From Streptomyces purpureus (lineage in GTDB: Bacteria; Actinomycetota; Actinomycetes; Streptomycetales; Streptomycetaceae): a stretch of 64,000 bases of DNA. Made by a program: the position numbers and the translations under genes. Shown here piece by piece: positions 1 to 7,621 of this stretch; position 1 is the stretch's first letter; each line of letters starts with the position of its first letter. The notes beneath the pieces are model-generated. The model was not told the origin of the DNA. It ran no database searches and saw nothing but the letters and a program-made list of their open reading frames with translations. The stretch spans positions 179,589 through 243,588 of the forward strand of contig NZ_BMQQ01000008.1 in assembly GCF_014648195.1 (NCBI RefSeq), written 5' to 3'.

Positions 1-689
1 CTGAGCCGGCTCAGGGTCGGTCGGCGCACGGGACCGCGGAACTCGATCAGCGGGTGCGCGGCCGCGCCGCCCTCGTTGACGGCGGTGAAACTGCCGGCCT
101 CGGCGTCCCCGCCCCAGTCCAGCGGCCACGGAAGCCCGCTGCCGGTCTCGTTGTCCCAGGTCAGGCCGGGCTCGGGTATCGGAAGGACGGCCTGGCCCTC
201 GCGCAGGGTGGTGCTGAAGCGGCGCGGGTCGGTCGCCGTCCACTGCAGGCTGGCCTTGCCCAGGCCGTGCCGTACGTACGCCCGGTCCTGCGGCACGACC
301 CGGCGGCTGACCCGGGCCCGTACCGCGAGGGTCTCGCCGTGCAGCCGCACCGCGAGCCAGCGCTCGCCGCCCTCGGGTCCGGTGGCCGCGCGGAAGGCGA
401 GGCTGGTGTCCAGGGCCTTGGCGAGGGTGGCCGGCGAGAGCCAGACGGTGGCGGTGACGAGCCGGGGCTGCGCCCAGACGGCGCCGGGCCAGGCGCCGTG
501 CTGGTCGGGGCGGGGCACGTCACCCGTGTCGAGGGTGGGCAGGTCGTCCCAGCCGGTGATGCCGGAACGGTCGATCTCGTACGGAGTGCCGGGGCCCATC
601 AGCAGTCCGGCCCACTGGATCTGCCCGTCGCGGGTGATCAGTGAGCCGGGTGCGGTCTCGTCCGTGTATGCGATTGTGGTCTCGGCCAT
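1..689 (-). CDS. Distal tail (Dit-like) phage tail protein, 3' end outside window
   Basis: Reading the minus strand from an ATG whose T is at 689 gives an uninterrupted frame of 229 codons to the window edge, beginning MAETTIAYTDETAPGSLITR. A GAGGTGA ribosome binding site precedes the ATG by 8 nt. Segments such as GTPYEIDRSGI and GDVPRPDQHGAWPG resemble the N-terminal half of siphophage distal tail proteins, which form the ring joining the tail tube to the baseplate. The gene lies directly downstream of the tape-measure genes, which is the usual place for Dit. The family call rests on motif resemblance and position. The C-terminus is not visible. Confidence 0.78.
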   Translation of the reverse strand, partial: MAETTIAYTDETAPGSLITRDGQIQWAGLLMGPGTPYEIDRSGITGWDDLPTLDTGDVPRPDQHGAWPGAVWAQPRLVTATVWLSPATLAKALDTSLAFRAATGPEGGERWLAVRLHGETLAVRARVSRRVVPQDRAYVRHGLGKASLQWTATDPRRFSTTLREGQAVLPIPEPGLTWDNETGSGLPWPLDWGGDAEAGSFTAVNEGGAAAHPLIEFRGPVRRPTLSRL

Positions 690-756
690 GACGGGCCGTC
701 ACCTCACTTTCATCAGGCCGCGCTCAGCCCGCGGAGAGCCCGCGGAGAGTCCGTGG

Positions 757-2046
757 TCATGCCGCGGTCCGGTGCAGGAACAGCAGGTCCTCGGCGATGG
801 CGAGGGCGCTGCGGCCCTCCGGTTCGCGGTAGGTGTGCAGTCGGGCGCGGTGGGAGGGCGGGCGGGGGGTGCCGCTCGCCCGGTGTCCGGCCTCGGCGGG
901 GCGCAGCCGGTCCAGCGAGGACAGCGGCCGTACGGCGGAGGCGTTGTCGCGCGAGGGGTCGACGATGCCGCCCTCGGCCAGCTGCGGGATCTTGTCGAGC
1001 TCGACGCCGAACTTCTTGCCGAGGAACTCGCCGCTGAGGCTGTTGAGTCCGTCGATGACCCAGTTGGCGAAGGCGATCAGGCCCTTGATGGGGCCGGTGA
1101 TCACGCCCGCGAGCGTCTGCAGGCCGGTGGACATGAAGTCCCCGATGCCGCCGAGGGTGTTGGACGTGGCGTCCTTCACCTTGGTGAACTGCTCGGGGAT
1201 CTTCTTGGTGATCCAGTCCAGGACGGGCTGGATGACGGTCTTGAACGCGTTCCACGGCCGCCGGACGAGGTTGCTGAGCGCCTCGGTGGCCCGGGAGATG
1301 GCGCCCTTGGCCTTGCCGAAGTCACCGGAGACGGCGGCGCCGACGACCTCGACGACGGTCGTCATGATGACGCCCATGGCCTTGAAGTACGTGCCGATGA
1401 TCGTGCCGTAGAAGGTGACGACCGGGCCGAGGAACTTCAGGATCTGCTGGAAGATCTTCAGGACGTGGTCGAAGACCTGCTTCATGATCTTCTGGCCGGT
1501 CTCGGTGTTCATGGCGTACTCGATGATCGCGGCCAGCACCGGAACGATGATTCCGGCGAGGAAGCCCAGCGGGTTCGCGCGCATGGCGACGTTGGCGGCC
1601 GTCATGGCGGCCGCGGCTGCGCCGAGGCCGATCCCGAGGACGGTCATGACCTGGGACATCGGGCCGATGAACTGGCCGAGGAGGCCGGCGATGCTGTCGA
1701 ATCCGGCCGCGCCGGCAACGAGCGACACCAGCCCCGCCGCCGCGCCCTTGGTCTTCGAGCCGCCGTTCTTGATGCCGTTCGCGGCGGTGGAGGCCGTGCG
1801 GCCGACCTTGGTGAGCGACTTGCCCGCGCCGTCCGCCCGGTTCCGGATCTGCTTGAGCTGGGTGGCGGCGGAGGAGGCGCCGGAGCGGATCGTGCCGAGG
1901 CCCGTGGCCGCTCGGCCGGGGGCGCTCTTCAGGCTCCGCAGAGCGCGCGCGACCGGCTGGATCTGTCCGCGGAAGGGCTGCAAGGCCCGGGTCAGGCTCC
2001 GGAGTTCGAGCCCGAGGGCGTCGGGCCCGGCGACCGCCGTACTCAT
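757..2046 (-). CDS. Tape-measure-like phage tail protein, second copy
   Basis: The 429-residue protein begins MSTAVAGPDALGLELRSLTR. It has an Ala/Gly/Lys-rich helical N-terminal part, several long hydrophobic stretches (about residues 105-135, 155-180 and 220-245) and the C-terminal motif KIPQLAEGGIVDPSRD found in many tape measure proteins. Its ATG overlaps the stop of the upstream tape-measure gene by 4 nt (ATGA), so the two are translationally coupled. The last residues (AEDLLFLHRTAA) resemble the end of the upstream copy (ASALLFLSKARG), which suggests tandem duplication. Tape measures set tail length and carry membrane-active segments. At this size a tail would be short. The protein might instead act as a partner chain of the first copy. 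Confidence 0.83.
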   Translation of the reverse strand: MSTAVAGPDALGLELRSLTRALQPFRGQIQPVARALRSLKSAPGRAATGLGTIRSGASSAATQLKQIRNRADGAGKSLTKVGRTASTAANGIKNGGSKTKGAAAGLVSLVAGAAGFDSIAGLLGQFIGPMSQVMTVLGIGLGAAAAAMTAANVAMRANPLGFLAGIIVPVLAAIIEYAMNTETGQKIMKQVFDHVLKIFQQILKFLGPVVTFYGTIIGTYFKAMGVIMTTVVEVVGAAVSGDFGKAKGAISRATEALSNLVRRPWNAFKTVIQPVLDWITKKIPEQFTKVKDATSNTLGGIGDFMSTGLQTLAGVITGPIKGLIAFANWVIDGLNSLSGEFLGKKFGVELDKIPQLAEGGIVDPSRDNASAVRPLSSLDRLRPAEAGHRASGTPRPPSHRARLHTYREPEGRSALAIAEDLLFLHRTAA

Positions 2047-3242
2047 CCGCGTGCCTTGGACAGGAACAACAGGGCGGAGGCGGTCTCCCGCAGGTCGCTG
2101 GAGGACGCCTCGTAGTAGTTCTCGATCTGGAAGCCGTGCGTGGCGCCGGCCCCGGCGTTGACCGCCTGGGCGCGGGCCGCGCGGGCCGTGTGGCGCAGCA
2201 GCCGGTCGAGCTTGGACAGCGGCAGCACGGCCTCGGCCTCACCGGCCTCGGCGACGATGGCGTGGACACCGCCGCGGCGGGGCTGGACGACACCACCCTG
2301 GGCGAGCTGCGGGATCTTCGGCAGGCTGACGCCGAAGGTCTTGCCGCCGACGAAGGGGACCCAGCTGGGGATCGAGACCTTGATGCCGTTGAGCTTGCCG
2401 ATCGCGCCGTTGATCAGGCCTATGACGGCGTTGATCGGGCCCTTCACGGCGCCCTTGATCTTGTCGAAGGCCCTGCCCGCGATGTCCTTCAGGCCGCCCC
2501 AGATGCTGGACAGCTTGTCCTTGACGGCGGTGAAGGCCCTCGGGACGACGTCCTTGATCCAGTTGACGACCGGCATGATGATCTTCTTGATGCCGTTCCA
2601 GACACTGGAGATCACGGACTTCACGCCGTTCATCACCGAGGTGATGACCTTCTTGATGGCGTTGAACGTCGTGCTGATCACCTTGGACACGGCGTTGACG
2701 ACGACCGTGATCGCCTTCTTGATGCCGTCCCAGACCGTTTTGATCAGCTTGCCGGCGGCCTTCATGATCGGCCCGATGGCCTTCATGACGGAGGAGATGA
2801 CCTTCTTGATGGCGTCGAACGCCACCTTGAGGACCTTCTGCATGGTCTTCGAGCGGGTGGCCATCTCGACCACCTTCTCGATGAGCGGCATGAACAGTTC
2901 CATGAGCCGGGCGATGAAGTTGCCCTTCATGGACTTGTTGAGGCCGTTCATGCCCTTGGAGGCGTTGTCGGCGCCCTTCTTGAAGTTGCCGATCTTGCTG
3001 CCGCTGGTGGTGCCGGTCTTCCCGGCCTTCGCGAGGGACTTGTCGGCCTTGTCGGCGGCGGACTTGAGGTTGTTGAGTTCACGGGTCGAGCCCTGGGCGG
3101 CGGACCGCAGTCCGGTCAGTCCGCTCTGCCCGGTGCGGGCGCCCTGACCGATGCTCTGGGCCGCGCGGGCCGAGGCGTCGGCCTGGGTCTTGAACTGTTT
3201 CAGTGAGCCCGAGGCCCGTGTTGCTGCCGAAGCGAGCGACAT
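2043..3242 (-). CDS. Tape-measure-like phage tail protein, first copy
   Basis: The 399-residue protein starts MSLASAATRASGSLKQFKTQ after an AAGGAG ribosome binding site. The N-terminal 100 residues are Ala/Ser/Lys/Gln-rich helix. The middle (about residues 110-290) carries amphipathic near-repeats of the type KVISTTFNAIKKVITSVMNGV, each about 20-30 residues long and rich in Trp-Asn-Gly-Ile-Lys-Lys. The C-terminus contains KIPQLAQGGVVQPRRGG, the Pro-x-Leu-Ala-x-Gly-Gly signature of tape measure C-termini. It is 4-nt coupled to the next gene. It is much shorter than tape measures of long-tailed phages, which commonly exceed 800 residues. Confidence 0.86.
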   Translation of the reverse strand: MSLASAATRASGSLKQFKTQADASARAAQSIGQGARTGQSGLTGLRSAAQGSTRELNNLKSAADKADKSLAKAGKTGTTSGSKIGNFKKGADNASKGMNGLNKSMKGNFIARLMELFMPLIEKVVEMATRSKTMQKVLKVAFDAIKKVISSVMKAIGPIMKAAGKLIKTVWDGIKKAITVVVNAVSKVISTTFNAIKKVITSVMNGVKSVISSVWNGIKKIIMPVVNWIKDVVPRAFTAVKDKLSSIWGGLKDIAGRAFDKIKGAVKGPINAVIGLINGAIGKLNGIKVSIPSWVPFVGGKTFGVSLPKIPQLAQGGVVQPRRGGVHAIVAEAGEAEAVLPLSKLDRLLRHTARAARAQAVNAGAGATHGFQIENYYEASSSDLRETASALLFLSKARG

Positions 3243-3266
3243 GGCGACTCCTTGGGATATGCGCGG

Positions 3267-4199
3267 TTAGGCGAAGGCGGTGGCGAGTTCGTGGACGGCG
3301 CTGCGGAGAATGCGGACGTCGGAGGCGACGCCCCGGACCGTGGGGCCGAGGGTGCTGGTGGTGTCGAGGCCGCGCGTGTTGGTGCCGCCGCTGAACCGGC
3401 TGGACTCCCTGGTTCGCTGGGTCTGTGCGGACTGACCCGCACGCCTGAGGGCCTCCTTGATCTTCCTTACGTCTTCCTTGAGATCGTCGAGCTGCTTCTT
3501 CTCCTCCTTTTCCGCGGCCTCAGCAGCCAGCCGGTTCTCTCGCTGGGACTTGTTCTCCATCCACTTCCACTTTTCGCGGGCGAACTTCTCCCACTTGTCG
3601 AGAAGCTTGTTCGTCCACACGAATTCCCGAGTCACCCCGAGAATGGTTATTCCCTTTTCATCCACCTTGATCAGGGAAATGCCGATGGACAATGCGGCGA
3701 AGCTCGCGGCGGCGGCGGTCGCTGTGACGGAGGCGTAAGAAGCCGTACCGCTCAACTTGGAGAGGGTAAGGCTCATGTTGTTGATGGTGACGCTCATGTC
3801 GTTGACCGTCTTGCTGTACCTGTTGACGGTCAGACTCTGATCGTTCTGGGTGATGCTGATGCCGTTGACGGTCTTGCTGATGCCGTTCTGGGTGATGCTG
3901 ATGCCGTTGACGGTCTTGCTTATGTCGTTGTGCGTCGAGCTGATGCCGTTGACGGTCTTGCTGATGCCGGCCTGGGTGAAGCTCATCCCGTTGACCGTCT
4001 TGCTGATCTTGTTCTGTGTGTCGCTGATGCCGTTGATGGTCTTGCTGATGCCGGTCTGGGAGGTGCTCAGCTCGGTGATCGACCGGGAAATTCTGCTGTA
4101 GGACTCCCGGATCTCCTTGTAATTCGGGTCCTTCTTTTTGTCGTCTTCGAGGACGGCGAGGTCCTTGTCTATTTCTTTGAGGCTTCTGGATCCGTCCAT
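3267..4199 (-). CDS. Coiled-coil protein with 14-residue repeats, tail cluster
   Basis: The 310-residue protein starts MDGSRSLKEIDKDLAVLEDD, and AGGAG lies 7 nt before the ATG. From about residue 35 to 150 it is built of heptads paired into 14-residue units of the form ISKTVNGISITQNG. Next come a hydrophobic segment (about 160-185, ASFAALSIGISLIKV), a charged helix rich in Lys/Glu/Trp (about 200-270) and a C-terminal helix (VRILRSAVHELATAFA). The regular Ile/Val positions suggest a long parallel coiled coil, perhaps trimeric. It lies 24 nt upstream of the first tape-measure gene. I do not recognise a named family. Roles as a tail-rod, fibre or tape-measure partner are inference. Confidence 0.72.
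   Translation of the reverse strand: MDGSRSLKEIDKDLAVLEDDKKKDPNYKEIRESYSRISRSITELSTSQTGISKTINGISDTQNKISKTVNGMSFTQAGISKTVNGISSTHNDISKTVNGISITQNGISKTVNGISITQNDQSLTVNRYSKTVNDMSVTINNMSLTLSKLSGTASYASVTATAAAASFAALSIGISLIKVDEKGITILGVTREFVWTNKLLDKWEKFAREKWKWMENKSQRENRLAAEAAEKEEKKQLDDLKEDVRKIKEALRRAGQSAQTQRTRESSRFSGGTNTRGLDTTSTLGPTVRGVASDVRILRSAVHELATAFA
3823..4074 (-). repeat. Six tandem 42-bp coding repeats
   Basis: Six consecutive 42-bp units begin at 3823, 3865, 3907, 3949, 3991 and 4033. On the plus strand each starts TTGACGGTC or a close variant, and each encodes 14 residues of the heptad-repeat protein. Diverged 21-bp half units continue to about 3760. Adjacent copies differ at several bases, so this is an old, selected repeat rather than a recent slip. 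Confidence 0.88.
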
Positions 4200-4228
4200 A
4201 CGGGTTCTCCTGGGGGATCAGTGAGGGT

Positions 4229-4897
4229 ATGGTGCTCCGCATGACTTCCGCCGCAGCGCCGGTAGTTCTGGCGCTCTCCACCGCGCTTCCGAGATACTTC
4301 GGGCCTCACGAGTACGCAATGACATGGCATGCCCGACAGGCTCTCCGGGTCGCCGACAAGTTCTCTCCGGGCGCTGGGGTCGATGTCCTTCTGTACGGCG
4401 ATCCGGCCGACGGCAGCCATGCGGAGGACGGCATCGTCGTACGCACGCATGTGGAGCCGGACTCGGTGGAGGAATGGGCCGATGAATGGGCGACAATTGC
4501 GAACACCGGCCTGGCTTTCCTCGGAGACAGGCGCCCGGCCAATCGCGTGGAGCAGACATTCGCGGCCGGGCAGTCCTCGTCCAGCCGTCCGCGAGGAGCG
4601 CTGCGACAGGTGATCGCCATGCTCCAGGAGATGCCGGAACCGCCTCTGGTGATCTTTCAGCTGGACACCATGCTCGGCCAGGAGGAAATGGTCCTGGCGA
4701 TCCGTGACGCCGGCGAGCACGCGGCGTTCTGGCAGCTGTTCGGCTGGGAGCACGCGATCGGCGAAGTCTTCTGGACCCAGGAAGGCCTGTATCGCGGGCG
4801 TGTACTGCCCAACCTCGCGGTGTACTTCGGTGCCGACTGGAGCCACCGCGCCGTCGCCCGGCGCTTCTCCCGGTGGCGGAAGAAGTCGCTGGGCTGA
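4229..4897 (+). CDS. Hypothetical protein, possible degenerate VWA-like fold
   Basis: This 222-residue frame is the only gene on the plus strand inside the tail block. The composition is protein-like (VVLALSTALPRYFGPHEYAM near the N-terminus, PPLVIFQLDTMLGQEEMVLA near the middle, FWQLFGWEHAIGEVFWTQEG later). The succession of a beta strand, a charged helix, a second strand ending in FQLDT and a Phe-Trp-Gln-Leu-Phe strand recalls TerF/TerY-type von Willebrand A domains, but the metal-binding DxSxS motif is absent. The start is uncertain: ATG 4229 or ATG 4241, neither with ideal ribosome binding site spacing. It diverges from the heptad-repeat gene, with 29 nt between their starts. Its function is unknown. 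Confidence 0.6.
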   Translation: MVLRMTSAAAPVVLALSTALPRYFGPHEYAMTWHARQALRVADKFSPGAGVDVLLYGDPADGSHAEDGIVVRTHVEPDSVEEWADEWATIANTGLAFLGDRRPANRVEQTFAAGQSSSSRPRGALRQVIAMLQEMPEPPLVIFQLDTMLGQEEMVLAIRDAGEHAAFWQLFGWEHAIGEVFWTQEGLYRGRVLPNLAVYFGADWSHRAVARRFSRWRKKSLG

Positions 4898-4916
4898 CGG
4901 CGGCACGGGGCATGAC

Positions 4917-5611
4917 TCAGGAGAAGAAGCGGCCCAGTTCCGCTGGGTCCGGGATCCCCGCCTCCTCCGGTTGCGCCTGTTGCGCCTGTTCCTGACGCTC
5001 CCGGTCGCCCGGTCGGGGGACCGGGACCGGCTGCTCAGGCGGGTCGGAGTCCTCGTCCGAGTGCACGGAGGCGAACATCCAGTTCGCCGCCGCCATGTGG
5101 TCGACGAGGGCGGCCAGCAGATAGTCGGTGACCGACCATTCCGCCGCCTCGCCGTCCTGTTCCCTGCAGACGGCGCTGTCGCGCGGCATGTGCTTCACGA
5201 GCACCGCGAGCCGGCGTGAGGAGAGCCCGCCCCGGTACCAGTCCAGCAGGTCCACTCCGTAGTGCCGGAGCAGATCGGCCTCGAGGGCCTCGGCGTGTTC
5301 GGTGACGAACGCGTCGAGGCTCAGTCTTCCCCCAGGCCGAGCCCGGTCTCCTTGCCGTAGGCCTCCAGGATGGCGGCGATGTCCTGCATGGTGACCTCGT
5401 GCTTCCCGAAGCGCGCGAACTGCTCCTCACCCATCAGCAGGCGGAGCAGTCCGTCGACGTCGTTGTCGTCGAGGTCCTTCAGCCCACCGGCGGCACCACG
5501 GGTGAGCTCGGTCGGCAGTTCGAAGGTTTCGCCGTCCAGCTCGAACGACCAGTGCGTGCCGAGGGCCTCCAGGCGCTGGGCGCGGGCGGCGTTGACGTTG
5601 AACGAGGCCAT
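4917..5611 (-). CDS. Tail assembly chaperone, long (GT-type) -1 frameshift product
   Basis: The second frame runs from the slippery site to a TGA at 4917-4919, with no stop on the way. Its first ATG is only at 5255, and the conserved-looking sequence SLDAFVTEHAEALEADLLRH lies upstream of that ATG, which argues against independent initiation. Shifting at 5327-5333 joins 95 residues of the short form to 136 new residues, giving about 231 residues. The downstream part contains VDLLDWYRGGLSSRRLAVLV, typical of the T region in tail chaperones, and a Pro/Gln/Glu-rich C-terminus. This is the same logic as lambda gpG/gpGT. The short-to-long ratio cannot be read from sequence. Confidence 0.8.
5321..5611 (-). 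CDS. Tail assembly chaperone, short (G-type) form
   Basis: The 96-residue protein begins MASFNVNAARAQRLEALGTH, has a small beta-rich N-terminal half and ends GLGLGED. Size, position directly after the major tail protein gene, and an overlapping downstream frame match the upstream member of the siphophage tail chaperone pair (lambda gpG analogue), which binds the tape measure before tail tube assembly. The last codons CTG GGG GAA GAC TGA contain a slippery heptamer. A fraction of ribosomes would shift to the -1 frame and make the long form listed separately. Confidence 0.82.
   Translation of the reverse strand: MASFNVNAARAQRLEALGTHWSFELDGETFELPTELTRGAAGGLKDLDDNDVDGLLRLLMGEEQFARFGKHEVTMQDIAAILEAYGKETGLGLGED
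5327..5333 (-). other. Programmed -1 ribosomal frameshift site GGGGGAA
   Basis: Read on the minus strand in frame G GGG GAA, just before the short-form stop codon at 5321-5323. The P-site Gly codon re-pairs perfectly after a one-base slip, and the A-site Glu codon moves to GGA with a wobble at its second base. Location at the last sense codons of the first chaperone frame is characteristic of tailed phages. Confidence 0.78.
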
Positions 5612-5666
5612 GGGATGTCTCCGTATCTCTGCGACTCAGATGTGAAGGCTGTGCATGTGGAGCGGT

Positions 5667-5704
5667 GCGCCGGGGCGGGGCCACGGGGGCTTCCGCCCCG
5701 GCGC
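5667..5704 (-). other. 12-bp perfect hairpin between major tail and chaperone genes
   Basis: The arms 5667-5678 and 5693-5704 are perfect inverted repeats (GCGCCGGGGCGG and its complement) with a 14-nt loop. The hairpin lies 10 nt past the stop of the major tail protein gene. It has no U-tract, so it may be a partial terminator or a 3'-end stabiliser that keeps major tail mRNA more abundant than chaperone mRNA. Confidence 0.6.
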
Positions 5705-5714
5705 GGGGTGGTGC

Positions 5715-6326
5715 TTAGGCGGTGGGCGCGGTGGCGGTCGCGTACGCCGGGTCCTTCATGACGAAGGTGGCGAGCGGCTCGCCGTCACCGGCCGACAGCG
5801 CGGTGAAGGTGACACCGAGCGACGCGGCCGCCTTGCGGGCGAGCTTGATGTCGTCGGTGGCGGTGACCTGGCCGCGCGGGATGACGAAGCGGTACGTCAC
5901 GTTCGTGCCGTCGGTGAACTCCAGGCCCAGGGCGCGCTCGTCGAAGGTCGGACCGTCCGGGACGTCGAAGGTGAAGACGCCCGGGTTGGAGGTGCCGCCG
6001 GAGACGATGTCGGCCTTGCTGCCGCCCATGAAGAAGGGCAGCGTGTCTTCGTTGAACTGCAGCATCGAGAACTTCAGCGTCAGGTCACGGTCCGAGTAGA
6101 CGAACCGCGCCGGGCTGATCGACTGCCACGTCTCGACCGGGTCGAGCTTGTCCTTCTTGGAGAAGGTCACGCCGTCGGTCGTGGTGTACCCGAGGTCCAC
6201 CCAGCTGCTGCCCCAGTCGGTGGAGGGGTTGGCGGAGAAGGTGGTCGGGAGGGCGGCGCCCAGCGGGGCGACCAGGACACGTCCGGTGCCTGCGACGCGG
6301 ATCTCGGACGCGGAGTTGCCTGCCAT
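5715..6326 (-). CDS. Major tail tube protein
   Basis: The start was set at ATG 6326 (MAGNSASEIRVAGTGRVLVA) because AGGAG stands 6-7 nt upstream. A longer in-frame extension to 6383 has no ribosome binding site. The product is 203 residues, beta-rich, with segments such as GYTTTDGVTFSKKDKLDPVE and LTLKFSMLQFNEDT that are typical of siphophage and actinophage major tail proteins. These polymerise into the tail tube. The gene lies between the tail terminator-like gene and the chaperone pair, as in many actinophages. The last 30 residues are Ala/Thr-rich. No Ig-like C-terminal domain is present. Confidence 0.85.
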   Translation of the reverse strand: MAGNSASEIRVAGTGRVLVAPLGAALPTTFSANPSTDWGSSWVDLGYTTTDGVTFSKKDKLDPVETWQSISPARFVYSDRDLTLKFSMLQFNEDTLPFFMGGSKADIVSGGTSNPGVFTFDVPDGPTFDERALGLEFTDGTNVTYRFVIPRGQVTATDDIKLARKAAASLGVTFTALSAGDGEPLATFVMKDPAYATATAPTA

Positions 6327-6383
6327 GTTGTGCTCCTTCAAAGGGATGGTGTGGTGCATCGGTGGGTGCCGTGGGTACGGCAA

Positions 6384-6409
6384 AGGCCCCGCCGGGATCG
6401 GCGAGGCCT
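6384..6409 (-). terminator. Terminator after the tail terminator-like gene
   Basis: On the minus strand a stem of AGGCCTCGCC and GGCGGGGCCT with loop GATCCC is followed by TTTG. A second 9-bp hairpin, GTACGGGCC/GGCCCGTAC, lies at about 6419-6443. Both are in the gap before the major tail protein gene. Confidence 0.65.
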
Positions 6410-6467
6410 GGTCTGTGGGTACGGGCCGGAAGAGGGCCCGTACGGTCCGTGGCGTACGGGCGGGGCG

Positions 6468-6875
6468 TCAGCCCGTACGGACGGAGAGCTGGATCACGCA
6501 GAGGTAGCGGTTCGCGGCGGTGTAGACGTAGTCCGGCAGCCAGCGAGGGCCGTCCGCCTCGGCGACGTCGGTGATGACCGAGGTGCCGAACACCGTGCCG
6601 GCGCTCTGCAGGAGCACCGCGCGGGCCGCGTTGGCCAGGACGTGCGCGGCCGTCTTGTCGGGGCCGTACACCTCCAGTTCGATCATGGGCCGGTCGATGT
6701 GGAGATCGTCGATCCAGGCGCCGCCGCGGCGGGAGACGATCACGGCCCGCTGGGTGCCGTTGAAGCCGGCCGGCGGGGTTTCGTCCACGATCGCGCCCGC
6801 CAGCTCCGGACGGTCGGAGAGGAGGTCCACGACGATGGCCTCCACATCGGGGAAGGTGCTCGGGGCTGAGCTCAT
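6468..6875 (-). CDS. Tail terminator / tail completion-like protein
   Basis: The 135-residue protein begins MSSAPSTFPDVEAIVVDLLS. It has the alternating strand pattern (AVIVSRRGGAWIDDLHIDRP, MIELEVYGPDKTAAHVLANA, WLPDYVYTAANRYLCVIQLS) seen in siphophage tail terminator or minor tail proteins, which cap the tube at the head-proximal end. It is the first structural gene of the minus-strand tail operon, with a divergent regulatory region upstream. The presence of a cap-type protein without head genes fits a free tail-like particle. The family call is by size, order and secondary-structure pattern. Confidence 0.68.
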   Translation of the reverse strand: MSSAPSTFPDVEAIVVDLLSDRPELAGAIVDETPPAGFNGTQRAVIVSRRGGAWIDDLHIDRPMIELEVYGPDKTAAHVLANAARAVLLQSAGTVFGTSVITDVAEADGPRWLPDYVYTAANRYLCVIQLSVRTG

Positions 6876-7082
6876 GACGGGGAATCACTCCTGTTCGTAC
6901 GGGGGCTGACGGCGTACGGGCGGTGCCCGCGGCGCACTCGGCGCGCCGGAGGCGGCCTGGGGAGGGAGCCGGCCGCCGGCGCGCGGGGCCTGCGGGGCAC
7001 CGCCCGGACGCGAGGCGGCGGAGCCGGGCCCTTGGAGGGATGCGGGCACAGCTCCGCCGGTGCACCTATTGTGATTCAGATC

Positions 7083-7116
7083 GTGCGAGAGCGCAACTAG
7101 TGCGTGCGAGAGCGCA
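7083..7116. promoter_or_regulatory. Tandem candidate operators, two 13-bp direct repeats 21 bp apart
   Basis: GTGCGAGAGCGCA occurs at 7083-7095 and again at 7104-7116. The 21-bp centre spacing puts both sites on the same DNA face. They lie in the 330-bp gap between the divergent tail operon (starting at 6875) and the small plus-strand gene at 7206. A one-mismatch copy in reverse orientation occurs at 9244-9256 upstream of the WhiB-like and XRE genes. The rest of this gap shows no gene I can support. Confidence 0.6.
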
Positions 7117-7205
7117 CTCGGCATATGTCTTTGGAGTGGTGTCACGCGGCCACGGGGCGTTACTCTCGATACTTCGAACAGAGATTCGATAGGTGCGGTG
7201 AGTCG

Positions 7206-7523
7206 ATGTCAGCTCGTTGTGCGGACAGGGAACGGCAGGTGCGCGTGGTCAGGAGTGCCGGCAGTGCTCATGAGCGGCTGACCGATGTGGTCGCGGCCGC
7301 CGTCGAGGTCGCGGCGGAGGCGGGGGAGGCCGGGACCTACACAGGAGACATGGCCCGGACCCTCACCGCCGTCGTCGGCAAGGTGGGCGCGCGCATCGCC
7401 GTCGAGGCGGAGATGCGCGGCTTCACCGGCGGCTGGCAGGAGGCGGTCGCCCACATCGGGGCCGGCCGTCCCGAACCCGGCGGCGCGCGGGTGGTGCACA
7501 TACGACCCGAAGGGGACGGGTGA
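7206..7523 (+). CDS. Small hypothetical protein of the tail cluster
   Basis: I chose ATG 7206 (MSARCADRERQVRVVRSAGS), which follows a GGTGAG-like ribosome binding site. An upstream in-frame ATG at 7104 would place the start inside the candidate operator repeat. The 105-residue product is helical (ERLTDVVAAAVEVAAEAGEA, MARTLTAVVGKVGARIAVEA) with an acidic/Gly C-terminus. It is transcribed away from the tail operon and followed by a hairpin terminator. I recognise no family. Position suggests an accessory or regulatory protein. Confidence 0.55.
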   Translation: MSARCADRERQVRVVRSAGSAHERLTDVVAAAVEVAAEAGEAGTYTGDMARTLTAVVGKVGARIAVEAEMRGFTGGWQEAVAHIGAGRPEPGGARVVHIRPEGDG

Positions 7524-7550
7524 CCGTGAGACCGGGACCGCACGGCATAC

Positions 7551-7588
7551 GAAAGAGGCGGCCGCCCCTCGGGGCGACCGCCTCTTCC
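7551..7588. terminator. Hairpin terminator between convergent genes
   Basis: The arms 7551-7568 and 7571-7588 pair except for one C/A mismatch, with a 2-nt loop. The hairpin lies 28 nt after the stop of the 7206 gene and 34 nt before the 3' end of the HTH gene. A 15-bp tandem duplication (CCTCTTCCCGTACGT twice) overlaps and follows the right arm. Confidence 0.65.
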
Positions 7589-7621
7589 CGTACGTCCTCT
7601 TCCCGTACGTCCCTGCTCCTT

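Noticed and set aside
76..2115. 679-codon plus-strand open frame opposite the tape-measure and Dit-like genes
   Set aside because: It mirrors the high-GC codon bias of the minus-strand genes, has low-complexity Gly/Arg/Asp composition and no ribosome binding site.
3760..4074. Tandem repeats considered as a CRISPR array
   Set aside because: Units are contiguous 42-bp coding repeats without spacers and keep an open frame.
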